A stretch of DNA of 64,000 nucleotides, taken from JAHEEL01 sp942491345 (lineage in GTDB: Bacteria > Actinomycetota > Acidimicrobiia > Spongiisociales > UBA5794). The stretch spans positions 226,990 through 290,989 of the forward strand of contig CALOAN010000048.1 in the NCBI GenBank assembly GCA_942491345.1. Reading direction: 5' to 3'. Shown one piece after another: positions 8,401-16,704 of the stretch (positions are counted from its first letter, which is position 1; each line of letters starts with the position of its first letter). Both the position numbers and the translations under genes were made by a program. Under the pieces are notes generated by a model. That model searched no databases. It was given only the letters and a program-made list of their open reading frames with translations, and was not told where the DNA came from.

Positions 8401-9885
8401 ATGGCGCTCCGTAAGGTCTTCGGAACCGAGACCGAATTTGGGATCACTGTTCTCAATCAACCAGGATTCAATCCGGTCGTTGCCTCGTCTGCGGTTGTCA
8501 ACTCGTACCCGGGGAACGTGTCGCGCATTCAGTGGTCGTACGACGAGGAGAGTCCCGGGCGAGATCTTCGCGGAACCGACGTGCATCGCTCGGTCATCGC
8601 CGAACCGGATATGGGCCTGGTCAACACGGTTCTCACCAACGGGGCTCGGCTCTACGTGGATCATGCCCACCCCGAGTACTCGTCCCCGGAATGCGCCGAT
8701 CCATGGTCAGCTGCGCTGTTTGACAAGGCCGGTGAACAGGTGATGCTCGAGGCGGTCGAGGCTGCCCAGCTGCTGCTGGCGCCGGGCGAACGTGTGGTCG
8801 TGCACAAGAACAACAGCGACGGCAAGGGCAACTCGTACGGGGCACATGAGAACTATCTCATTGCCCGTAGCATTCCCTTCGGCGACATCGTTCGACAGCT
8901 CACGGCGTTCTTCGTGACGCGACAGGTGTTCACCGGCGCAGGGAAGGTGGGGGCCGAGAACGGTCGGCCGGACGTTGGTTTTCAGATCACCCAGAGGGCC
9001 GACTTCTTCGAGGAGGAGGTCGGTCTAGAAACGACGCTCAAGCGGCCGATCATCAATACGCGCGACGAGCCCCACGCCGACGCGTCTCGCTATCGACGAC
9101 TCCACGTCATCATCGGCGACGCCAACCGCAGTGAACTTCAGACCTTCCTGAAGATCGGAACGACGGCACTGGTCCTCGACGCCATCGAAGATGGCGCCCT
9201 GGCTGATCCCATCGTCCTGGCTGATCCCGTCGACGCGGTCTGGTCGGTAAGCCATGATCGAAGCCTGAGCCAGGTCTACGAGACCGTCGGGGGAGTACGG
9301 ATGACGGTGCTGGACGTGCAGTGGTGGTACTTCGAAAAGGTGGCGCATCACGCCCGAACCGTCGGGGTTGATCCGATTTGGGAACGGGTCCTCGAGGAGT
9401 GGGAGAAGATCCTGGTCGACCTCGGCCGCAACCCGTTGGCAACTTCGGATCGGCTCGACTGGACCGCCAAACTTCGAATCCTCGAGGCCTATCGCGCTCG
9501 TGACGGTCTCGATTGGAGCCACCCAAAGCTGCGGCTTCTCGATCTGCAGTACCACGACGTCGACCCGAGGCGCAGCCTCTACCAGCGACTCGTCGACCGA
9601 GGAGCGATCCAGCGGCTCTTCACAGACGCCGATGTCGCTGCAGCCGTAGCGGAACCACCGGCTGACACGAGGGCGTTCTTCCGGGGGAGCTGCGTTCGGC
9701 GCTATCCCGAGGATCTCGTCGCCGCCAACTGGGATTCCCTCGTATTCGACGTTGGTGAAGAAACGCTCAAACGGGTTCCTATGATGGAACCGCTCAAAGG
9801 CACCAGCCAACACGTGGCTGACCTGCTCGAGGCCGCACCCGATGCGGCCGCGATGGTCCGTGCACTTGGAGGGAACGATGGCTGA
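8401..9885 (+). CDS. dop: deamidase/depupylase of Pup
   Basis: 494 residues. Dop converts the C-terminal Gln of Pup to Glu and also removes Pup from substrates. It belongs to the glutamine-synthetase-like ligase fold. Visible family signatures are FGTETEFGI at the N-terminus, VDHAHPEYSSPEC near residue 83, HKNNSDGKGNSYGAHENY near residue 138 and RPIINTRDEPHADASRYRRL near residue 216. It starts 6 bp after arc and overlaps pup. The extra N-terminal loop region relative to PafA and its place next to pup identify it as Dop. Here Pup ends in Gln, so deamidation is needed. Confidence 0.95.
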   Translation: MALRKVFGTETEFGITVLNQPGFNPVVASSAVVNSYPGNVSRIQWSYDEESPGRDLRGTDVHRSVIAEPDMGLVNTVLTNGARLYVDHAHPEYSSPECADPWSAALFDKAGEQVMLEAVEAAQLLLAPGERVVVHKNNSDGKGNSYGAHENYLIARSIPFGDIVRQLTAFFVTRQVFTGAGKVGAENGRPDVGFQITQRADFFEEEVGLETTLKRPIINTRDEPHADASRYRRLHVIIGDANRSELQTFLKIGTTALVLDAIEDGALADPIVLADPVDAVWSVSHDRSLSQVYETVGGVRMTVLDVQWWYFEKVAHHARTVGVDPIWERVLEEWEKILVDLGRNPLATSDRLDWTAKLRILEAYRARDGLDWSHPKLRLLDLQYHDVDPRRSLYQRLVDRGAIQRLFTDADVAAAVAEPPADTRAFFRGSCVRRYPEDLVAANWDSLVFDVGEETLKRVPMMEPLKGTSQHVADLLEAAPDAAAMVRALGGNDG

Positions 9886-10072
9886 ACAAGAACGGAAGCA
9901 GCGGGGGTCTGATCGGCAAGGTGGAGCGTCCGATCAGCAAGAAGCTGCTTCGACCGAGAACACCGAAGAGATCGCAGAACGGATCGACGACCTGCTCGAG
10001 GAGATCGACTCGGTCCTCGAAGAGAACGCCGAAGAGTTCGTCAAGAACTACGTCCAGAAAGGCGGCCAGTGA
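9878..10072 (+). CDS. pup: prokaryotic ubiquitin-like protein Pup
   Basis: 64 residues. Pup is a mostly disordered tag joined to lysines of target proteins to send them to the proteasome. The C-terminal part (EEIAERIDDLLEEIDSVLEE) forms the helix bound by the ATPase, and the protein ends in KGGQ. The terminal Gln means Dop must act before PafA can ligate it. The start ATG at 9878 overlaps the end of dop, with GGAGGGAACG upstream. The gene overlaps prcB by 4 bp. Confidence 0.96.
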   Translation: MAEQERKQRGSDRQGGASDQQEAASTENTEEIAERIDDLLEEIDSVLEENAEEFVKNYVQKGGQ

Positions 10073-10857
10073 TCGGCGGGCCGCCGATGTCGCCGAATGC
10101 CGATGGCATCGTGCCAACGGCCAGTTTCGCGGCTCTCTTGGAGCAACACGATCTCACTCCGTCCTGGGAGTCGGCCTCCGGCTCGCTCGACGCACCGGAG
10201 GCAACCACCATCCTCGCGTTGCGATGGGCGGACGGGATCGTCATGGCAGGCGACCGCCGGGCAACCGCCGGCAATGTCATCGCACACCGCCGCGTCAAGA
10301 AGGTCTACCCGGCCGACGACCGTTCTGCGGTTGCGATCTCCGGAACCGCAGGCATGGCGATCGAGCTCACCACACTCTTCCAGACCGAACTCGAGCACTA
10401 CGAGAAGATCGAGGGGACGCGCCTGAGCCTGGACGGCAAGGCCAACTTCCTAGCTCGGATGGTGCGCGGGAACCTCGCCCTTGCATTCCAGGGCCTCATA
10501 GTCGTTCCCATGTTCTGCGGGTACGACGAGCAGGAGCAGAAGGGGAAGCTCTACAGCTACGACGTGGTGGGCGGCCGCTACGAAGAGCAGGATTACGCCA
10601 CAACCGGCTCGGGCGGAACCGAAGCGCGAGCGTTCCTCAAGGCGGCATGGCGGGAAGACATGGGTGAGACCGATGCGATCCGCGTGGGCCTCGAAGCACT
10701 CATCGCTGCCTCAGAAGAGGATGCCGCCACCGGTGGACCTGATCCGAAGCGAGGCATCTACCCCAACGTCGTGACCGTCACGGACCAGGGCTATCGGGAG
10801 ATCGAGGACGAGGAACTCGGGCCAATCGCCGTGGCAGCACTGGAGGGTCGCCCATGA
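10069..10857 (+). CDS. prcB: 20S proteasome beta subunit
   Basis: 262 residues. PrcB forms the inner rings and carries the protease sites. A propeptide of about 45 residues precedes TTILALRWADG, so cleavage should expose Thr46 as the catalytic nucleophile. The following GIVMAGDRRAT is the conserved Asp/Arg region and GSGGTEARAFL contains the conserved C-terminal half motif. The GTG start overlaps the pup stop (GTGA), and the gene overlaps prcA by ATGA. Confidence 0.95.
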   Translation: MIGGPPMSPNADGIVPTASFAALLEQHDLTPSWESASGSLDAPEATTILALRWADGIVMAGDRRATAGNVIAHRRVKKVYPADDRSAVAISGTAGMAIELTTLFQTELEHYEKIEGTRLSLDGKANFLARMVRGNLALAFQGLIVVPMFCGYDEQEQKGKLYSYDVVGGRYEEQDYATTGSGGTEARAFLKAAWREDMGETDAIRVGLEALIAASEEDAATGGPDPKRGIYPNVVTVTDQGYREIEDEELGPIAVAALEGRP

Positions 10858-11525
10858 CCGTGCCGTTCTACGTACCCCCAGAACAGCTGATCAAGGACCG
10901 GGCCGAGTTTGCGAAGAAGGGGATCCAAAGAGGGCGCCCCATCGCGGTCGTGGAGTACGACGAAGGGATCTTGCTCATCGGCGAGAATCCCAGTCGTTCT
11001 CTGCACAAGATCAGCGAGATCTATGACCGGGTCGCGTTCGCGGGCGTCGGTCGATTCAACGAGTTCGAGATGCTCCGCGTTGCCGGGATTCGTTATGCCG
11101 ACGTCAAGGGATACACCTACGCCCGCGCCGACGTCACGGGGAAGGGCCTAGCCAACGCGTATTCACAGGCTGTGGGCCAGATATTCACTCACGAGGTGAA
11201 ACCGTACGAGGTTGAAGTGCTTGTTGCCGAACTTGGGGATGACGAGAACCACCTCTACCACGTGCGATTCGATGGAACGCTCCGAGATCAGCACGGTTTT
11301 GCCATGCTCGGGGGTGACGAGGATCGGCTCCTCGAGCCGCTCACTGCCGGTTACCGATCCGGTATGAGCCTCGAAGACGCCATCGCTCTCACCACGTCGG
11401 CCATTCGCGACACTGCCGACGAATCGACGCCCGGGGCCGACTGGGAGGCTGCGGTGCTTGATCGGAGGCTGAGCAGGAGGAAGTTCCGCCGCCTCGAATC
11501 AGATGAGATCGAGGCAGCAGGCTAG
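10854..11525 (+). CDS. prcA: 20S proteasome alpha subunit
   Basis: 223 residues. PrcA makes the outer gate rings of the proteasome. The N-terminal FYVPPEQLIKDRAEFAKKGI is the typical alpha-type segment, followed by RGRPIAVVEYDEGILLIGENPS. There is no catalytic Thr, as expected. It is translationally coupled to prcB. Its last 4 bp overlap the end of a convergent DUF2007 gene. Confidence 0.94.
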   Translation: MTVPFYVPPEQLIKDRAEFAKKGIQRGRPIAVVEYDEGILLIGENPSRSLHKISEIYDRVAFAGVGRFNEFEMLRVAGIRYADVKGYTYARADVTGKGLANAYSQAVGQIFTHEVKPYEVEVLVAELGDDENHLYHVRFDGTLRDQHGFAMLGGDEDRLLEPLTAGYRSGMSLEDAIALTTSAIRDTADESTPGADWEAAVLDRRLSRRKFRRLESDEIEAAG

Positions 11526-11776
11526 CCGGACGAATCGGCGCGCCAGACCTCGACGACGGCCCGCGCATCGTCCAAGCGGTCGCTCGCGACCCACACTTCA
11601 ACTTGGGCCAGCCCACCGACCCCAACCGGATAGGGTCCGAAGGGTTCGCCGTGCATCCGAACCCAGATGCCGTCCGCTCGGAGAAGTGCAGCCAGCACGT
11701 TCGCCGCTGTCGGGTCCCCGACGACCACGAGTGGTTCGTAGTGAATTCCGTCGGGATGTCGGTCTCGCCTTCGCAT
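11522..11776 (-). CDS. DUF2007-like small protein
   Basis: 84 residues. The pattern LVVVGDPTAANVLAALLRADGI followed by GGLAQVEVWVASDRLDDARAV matches the DUF2007 family (putative signal transducing proteins, one ferredoxin-like fold). Its stop codon overlaps that of prcA tail to tail by 4 bp. No function is known. Placed between prcA and pafA on the opposite strand, it breaks the usual run of pupylation genes. Confidence 0.65.
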   Translation of the reverse strand: MRRRDRHPDGIHYEPLVVVGDPTAANVLAALLRADGIWVRMHGEPFGPYPVGVGGLAQVEVWVASDRLDDARAVVEVWRADSSG

Positions 11777-11840
11777 GGGGCGATTCTGCCATTGATGAGG
11801 ACTTGCGCGGGCAGTCTGTCGAGGAGGGTACGCTGGTCAG

Positions 11841-13196
11841 GTGGACAGACGAATCTTCGGAATAGAGAACGAATACGGCGTTACGTGCACGCTACGCGGG
11901 CAGCGCCGACTCTCGCCGGATGAGGTGGCCCGGTATCTCTTCAGGCGGGTCGTTTCGTGGGGTCGTTCGTCGAACGTGTTTCTCGAAAACGGTTCACGTC
12001 TGTATCTCGACGTCGGGAGCCATCCGGAGTACGCAACACCGGAATGCGATTCACTCTCGGATCTCATCGCCCACGACAAGGCGGGGGAGCGAATCCTCGA
12101 AGGTCTCGTCGAATCGGCCGAAGAGCGTCTGGCCGAAGAGGGGATCCGCGGCGATATCTACCTCTTCAAGAACAATACGGACTCAGCCGGCAACTCATAC
12201 GGATGCCACGAGAACTACCTGGTCGGGCGGCAGGACGACTTTCAGCGGACGATCGACACGCTGATTCCGTTCTTCGTAAGCCGCCAGATCTACGCCGGCG
12301 CCGGGAAGGTCCTTCACACGGCCCGGGGTACGGTCTACTCGACGTCGCAGCGAGCAGAACACATCTGGGAAGGCAGTTCGTCTGCAACCACCCGCAGCCG
12401 TCCGATCATCAATACGAGGGATGAGCCGCACGCGGACGCTGAGCGGTACCGCAGATTGCACGTGATCGCAGGCGACTCGAACATGTCGGAGTACGTGAGC
12501 TACGCCAAGGTGGGGACAACCGCAGCGCTTCTCCAGATGCTCGAGGACGACGTCGTGTTCAGAGACATGACGCTCGAGAATCCGATCCGTGCAATCCGGG
12601 AGATTGCTCGCGACACGTCGTGTCGCCGGACGGTGCGACTTGCGAACGGTCGCGAACTATCGGCGCTCGACCTTCAGTGGGAGTACCTCGAACGTGCGAT
12701 GCGGTACGCTCGCACGTCGGGCTTCCCACCCGAGGTCGACCGTGCAATCGGCATGTGGGAACACCTGCTGACCGGACTCGAGAAGGACCCGATGACCCTG
12801 GCACGCGAGGTGGACTGGGTGACCAAACTTCAGTTGCTCGACCGGTACGCAGCCAAACACAACCTCGAGATGTCGTCACCCAAGATGTCGCTGGTCGACC
12901 TCGCCTATCACGATGTGAATCGCCAGAGGGGCCTCTACTACATCCTCGAACGACGCGGCATGGTCGACCGTGTGGTGACAGATGAGCGCATCACACGCGC
13001 CATGACACAACCTCCAGTGACAACGCGTGCGCGCCTGCGCGGTGACTTCATCAAAGCGGCCAAGGCACGGAACCGAGACTTCACCGTCGATTGGGTGCAT
13101 TTGAAACTCAACGACCAGGCCCAACGGACGATCCTCTGCAAGGACCCGTTCCGAGCCGTCGACGAAAGGGTCGAGAAACTCATCGCTGCGCTGTAG
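11841..13196 (+). CDS. pafA: Pup-protein ligase
   Basis: 451 residues. PafA uses ATP to join the C-terminal Glu of deamidated Pup to substrate lysines. The glutamine-synthetase-like signatures are clear: FGIENEYGVTC at the start, YATPECDSL (about 60), FKNNTDSAGNSYGCHENYL (about 109) and RPIINTRDEPHADAERYRRL (about 187). It is a paralog of Dop in the same locus. The GTG start is followed directly by the conserved DRRIFGIENEYG. PafB and PafC follow. Confidence 0.95.
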   Translation: MDRRIFGIENEYGVTCTLRGQRRLSPDEVARYLFRRVVSWGRSSNVFLENGSRLYLDVGSHPEYATPECDSLSDLIAHDKAGERILEGLVESAEERLAEEGIRGDIYLFKNNTDSAGNSYGCHENYLVGRQDDFQRTIDTLIPFFVSRQIYAGAGKVLHTARGTVYSTSQRAEHIWEGSSSATTRSRPIINTRDEPHADAERYRRLHVIAGDSNMSEYVSYAKVGTTAALLQMLEDDVVFRDMTLENPIRAIREIARDTSCRRTVRLANGRELSALDLQWEYLERAMRYARTSGFPPEVDRAIGMWEHLLTGLEKDPMTLAREVDWVTKLQLLDRYAAKHNLEMSSPKMSLVDLAYHDVNRQRGLYYILERRGMVDRVVTDERITRAMTQPPVTTRARLRGDFIKAAKARNRDFTVDWVHLKLNDQAQRTILCKDPFRAVDERVEKLIAAL

Positions 13197-13206
13197 CGTC
13201 GCGGCG

Positions 13207-14130
13207 ATGCAGAAGGTCATCGAGCGAATCCTCAACCTGCTCGCCTACCTGCTCACCGTTGATCGACCGGTGACCGCAGACGAGATCAGGCATACCGTCT
13301 CGGGATACGACCGTGACAGTGACACCGCCTTTCACCGCACGTTCGAACGCGACAAGGACCTGCTGCGTCGACTCGGCATCCCCATCGAGCGTGAAGCCAC
13401 GGATGTCTTCGAGGTCGAGTTCGGCTACGTGGTGCATGACGACCGATATGCGTTGGAGGACCCCGGACTCACCGACGAGGAGCGAACCGCACTTGCACTG
13501 GCCGTCCAGGCCGTGGGGTTCGGGGGTCGCCCCTCGGGCCAGGAAGCCCTCATGAAGCTGGGCGGCGCCGTAGGAAGTCTCGGCGGCACCGAACTCGGCG
13601 CGGATCTCGGGGAACAGGCCGAGACGGTGGCGGCGGCGTTCGCGGCGATCTCTGAACGCCGCACGTTGTCGTTCGCGTATCGCGGCACTGATCGCCGGGT
13701 GCGGCCATACGGCCTCGTCCATCGTCGTGGGCATTGGTATCTGGTGGCGGCAGACACCGAAAGCGACGATGTCAAGGTCTACCGGCTCGATCGCGCTGCG
13801 GCGTTGGCCGCCGGCGAGCGCGCCGGAGCGTTCACAGCACCGGACGGGTTCGACCCGGCCGAGGCCGTCCTTCACCATCCGTGGGACGCGGGTCGCGACC
13901 CCGCGAGTGCATCGGTGGTTTTCGACGAGGACGTGGCTTGGATCGCCGAGCGGGAGCTGGGTCCGAGCACCGTCATCGAACGCCGGTCGGACGGGTCGAT
14001 CACGGCGACCGTCGAGATCGCGGAACCGGCGGCGTTTCTCGGCTGGCTCATCGGTTTCGAGGATCAGGCGGAGATCGTCGGACCACCGGAACTGCGTGAG
14101 CGGTACCTCTCACTGGTGGCGGGATCGTGA
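13207..14130 (+). CDS. pafB: WYL-domain transcriptional regulator PafB
   Basis: 307 residues. An N-terminal winged helix (about 1-75, ERILNLLAYLLTVDRPVTADEI) is followed by a WYL domain. LSFAYRGTDRRVRPYGLVHRRG (about 155-175) and HWYLVAADTESDDVKVYRLDR show the WYL signature and the following Arg. PafB and PafC together activate DNA-damage genes in mycobacteria independently of LexA. Cotranscribed with pafA and overlapping pafC by 4 bp. Confidence 0.9.
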   Translation: MQKVIERILNLLAYLLTVDRPVTADEIRHTVSGYDRDSDTAFHRTFERDKDLLRRLGIPIEREATDVFEVEFGYVVHDDRYALEDPGLTDEERTALALAVQAVGFGGRPSGQEALMKLGGAVGSLGGTELGADLGEQAETVAAAFAAISERRTLSFAYRGTDRRVRPYGLVHRRGHWYLVAADTESDDVKVYRLDRAAALAAGERAGAFTAPDGFDPAEAVLHHPWDAGRDPASASVVFDEDVAWIAERELGPSTVIERRSDGSITATVEIAEPAAFLGWLIGFEDQAEIVGPPELRERYLSLVAGS

Positions 14131-15074
14131 CGAACTCGCCGAAGACCGCGGGCCGTATCAACCGCCTCTTGGCCATGCTGCCGTGGGTCATCGCAAACCC
14201 CGGTGCGCCGGTTGAGGAAGTGTGCGAGCGTTTCGGCTACACGCGAACCGACCTCATCAAAGATCTGAACACCGTATTCGTGTGCGGGCTTCCCGGATAT
14301 GGTCCAGGCGATCTGATGGATGCTTCGATCGATGACGACGAGGTCGTCGTCGAACTGGCGGAGTACTTTGCCCGTCCACTCCGGCTCACCGCTCCCGAGG
14401 CACTCGGAATCCTCGCCTCAGCGAAAGCCGTTCAATCCGCAGGCTCAGGGGGCAAAGCGCTCGATCGGGCCATCGCGAAGCTCGAGCGAACCCTGCTTCC
14501 TGATGCTGCCGACGCCGTGGTCGTAGATCTTCCCGAACCATCGTTGGTCGGGGATCTCCGCAGGGCGGCCACCGATGGAGAAGTGGTGCGGATCGATCAC
14601 ACGTCGATCGCTTCCGGCGAACGCCGAGTGCGCGAGATCGAGCCGTGGTCCGTGTTCACGACACTCGGCAACTGGTATGTCTCGGGACACTGCCGGAGCG
14701 CAAATGCGGAGCGAGTTTTTAGGATCGATCGGATCAGAACCGTGGAGACCACGGGGGAGCGCTTCGATGCGAAGCCTGCGTCCCGCAAGCCGGCCGTGCG
14801 CTACACCTCAAGCGACGACGACGCTCACGCGACCATCCGGCTCGATCGTTCCGCGCGGTGGGTTGCGGAGTACTACCCGGTCGACGTTCTCGACAATGAC
14901 CCCGACGGCATGACGATCCGGATGAGCGTCGGAGACCCGGCGGTCGCGGCGCGTTTGCTCATCCGCCTTGGCGCTTCTGCGGAGCTCGTCGAAGGTACCG
15001 AGGTTGCCGGCGCAACCGCCGACCTTCGTGGCAGAATTGTGGCGCGCTATGCGGGCGGTGCACGGAATGACTAG
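14127..15074 (+). CDS. pafC: WYL-domain transcriptional regulator PafC
   Basis: 315 residues. It has the same layout as PafB: N-terminal winged helix (INRLLAMLPWVIANPGAPVE) and WYL-type domain with EIEPWSVFTTLGNWYVSGHC near residue 170, where the motif is Trp-Tyr-Val rather than Trp-Tyr-Leu. Ends with a C-terminal extension domain. The GTG overlaps the pafB stop. It is the known heteromeric partner of PafB. Confidence 0.9.
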   Translation: MTNSPKTAGRINRLLAMLPWVIANPGAPVEEVCERFGYTRTDLIKDLNTVFVCGLPGYGPGDLMDASIDDDEVVVELAEYFARPLRLTAPEALGILASAKAVQSAGSGGKALDRAIAKLERTLLPDAADAVVVDLPEPSLVGDLRRAATDGEVVRIDHTSIASGERRVREIEPWSVFTTLGNWYVSGHCRSANAERVFRIDRIRTVETTGERFDAKPASRKPAVRYTSSDDDAHATIRLDRSARWVAEYYPVDVLDNDPDGMTIRMSVGDPAVAARLLIRLGASAELVEGTEVAGATADLRGRIVARYAGGARND

Positions 15075-15146
15075 GCGGAAATAGTCATTTAGAGAACGGC
15101 TCGGATGCCGATGAGTTATGCGACGCTGGCAATGGAGCGAGACAGC

Positions 15147-15446
15147 ATGACCACCATCCGAACGACCTGCACCACTTGCGGAGATGTAGAACTCACGATC
15201 GACGATGTCGGTCTCGAGATGGCTGCAGGATCCGACGAAGGTCGCTATCGCTTCGACTGCCCATTCTGCGGCACGACACAACGACGGCCCGCCAGCCCTC
15301 GTGTCGTGAGCGTCCTCCTCGCCACCGGAGTCGGCTATGACATCGTGGCGACGGCCAGCCCGATCACCGAAGCGGAGATCGAGGCGTTCTCACAGGCTCT
15401 CAACGGCCAGGAGTGGTTCTGGGAGCTCGCCGCATCAGATTCGTGA
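15147..15446 (+). CDS. zinc-ribbon small protein
   Basis: 99 residues. Two cysteine pairs, CTTCGD at residues 8-11 and CPFCGT about residue 38, suggest one zinc ribbon. The C-terminus (EAFSQALNGQEWFWELA) is a likely helix. Start at 15147 is preferred since GGAGCGAGA precedes it and the first Cys pair follows at once. Family not recognised. It lies between pafC and tatA, so it may be conserved in this neighbourhood in related genomes. Confidence 0.6.
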   Translation: MTTIRTTCTTCGDVELTIDDVGLEMAAGSDEGRYRFDCPFCGTTQRRPASPRVVSVLLATGVGYDIVATASPITEAEIEAFSQALNGQEWFWELAASDS

Positions 15447-15568
15447 CCGGGCGGGCATGAGCTGAGGGGTCATCGGTGCCTCCGGGAGTGTTCCCGGGGG
15501 CGCCACAGGTTTCCGGGGTCGATTTCTCCCAATCCGTATGCCGCCCGTCACGCCCTACCATTCTGCAG

Positions 15569-15991
15569 ATGGGCAGCCTCTCATTCTCCGAGATCGTGGT
15601 CATTGTCCTTGTGATTCTCATCGTCTTCGGTCCGAACCGTCTGCCCGACCTCGCCCGAAAAGCAGGCGAATTGATGAACAAAGTGAGAAACGCATCGAGC
15701 ACGATGACCGACTCTCTCGGTGTGGACTATGAGGAGACGGTCGAGCCGCTCTTGAACGCCAAACGGGACTTCGACGGCATCAAGGAGGATCTCGCCAGGA
15801 CAATGACGACGTTCGGCCAGGCAGCAGAGATCCCCGACGGCAACGGAGCGAATGACCCTTCAGGAAAGGACGTGGCTGACGCGGCGCCCGGCGGTGAGCC
15901 TGCAGCGGAGGTGTCCGACGAGCGTGAATCGGCAAGACCCAACGACACCGACGACACCGACGACACCGACGACACAACGGCTGCAACGTGA
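15569..15991 (+). CDS. tatA: Sec-independent protein translocase TatA/B
   Basis: 140 residues. The classic short N-terminal transmembrane helix (SFSEIVVIVLVILIVFGPNR) with the FGPNRLPDLARKAG hinge and amphipathic helix is seen at residues 3-35. A long acidic tail follows, ending in Asp-Asp-Thr repeats. The Phe-Gly-Pro motif and long tail could also fit TatB; only one such gene is next to tatC here. It helps carry folded proteins with twin-Arg signals across the membrane. The start at 15569 directly precedes the helix. Confidence 0.85.
   Translation: MGSLSFSEIVVIVLVILIVFGPNRLPDLARKAGELMNKVRNASSTMTDSLGVDYEETVEPLLNAKRDFDGIKEDLARTMTTFGQAAEIPDGNGANDPSGKDVADAAPGGEPAAEVSDERESARPNDTDDTDDTDDTTAAT
15949..15977 (+). 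repeat. 9-bp tandem repeat in the tatA tail
   Basis: The unit GACACCGAC is repeated about three times and encodes Asp-Asp-Thr units at the C-terminus of TatA. Such in-frame repeats can change length by slippage. Confidence 0.7.
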
Positions 15992-16704
15992 CCGCGGCTC
16001 AGCCGATTCCGTTCATGGAGCACCTGAGCGAGCTTCGGAGCCGGGTCATCAAGGCGTTGATTGCCGTCGGGATCTGCACCGTCGTCGCTTTCATCTTCAA
16101 CGAAGAAATCCTCGACATCCTCGTGCGCCCCTACCGCATCGCCCTCCCGGGGGAAGACCTCGCGTACTTCAGACCGACTGAGGCCTTCTCCGTCGTTATG
16201 CGGGTGAGCCTCTTTGGCGGCGCCATAATCGCGAGCCCGGTGATTCTCTATCAGCTGTGGCGATTCGTCGCGCCGGCTCTCACGCCCAACGAGAAGCGTT
16301 GGGCGGTGCCAATCACGGCAATCTTCGTGACGCTGTTCCTGACCGGGGCCGCTGTCGGCTACTGGGCACTCTCACGTGGGCTCGGCTTCTTGCTGGACTT
16401 CGGCGGTGACGCGCTCACTCCGGTCATCAACGCTGACTTCTACCTGAAGTTCGCAATGCGCTTCATCCTCGCGTTTGCCATCTCGTTCGAGTTCCCGGTC
16501 TTCATATTCGCCGCCGCGGCCGTCGGCGCCCTCACGAGCGCTCAACTTCGCGGGGGACGGCGCTGGGCGGTTCTGGTCATCGTTGTCTTCGCCGCGGTGA
16601 TTACCCCGTCCGGGGATCCCTTGACCCTGGCGCTGCTCGCAGTGCCGATGTACCTGCTCTACGAGTTGGCGACTCTCGCGGTGCGTTGGATCCTCCGAAA
16701 ATGA
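15988..16704 (+). CDS. tatC: Sec-independent protein translocase TatC
   Basis: 238 residues with six hydrophobic segments. The N-terminal FMEHLSELRSRVIKALIAVG is the conserved TatC signature with the Glu and Arg needed for twin-Arg recognition. AYFRPTEAFSVVMRVSLFGG is the conserved periplasmic loop and TM2 start. The GTG start overlaps the tatA stop. The helicase gene downstream overlaps by ATGA. Confidence 0.94.
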   Translation: MTAAQPIPFMEHLSELRSRVIKALIAVGICTVVAFIFNEEILDILVRPYRIALPGEDLAYFRPTEAFSVVMRVSLFGGAIIASPVILYQLWRFVAPALTPNEKRWAVPITAIFVTLFLTGAAVGYWALSRGLGFLLDFGGDALTPVINADFYLKFAMRFILAFAISFEFPVFIFAAAAVGALTSAQLRGGRRWAVLVIVVFAAVITPSGDPLTLALLAVPMYLLYELATLAVRWILRK

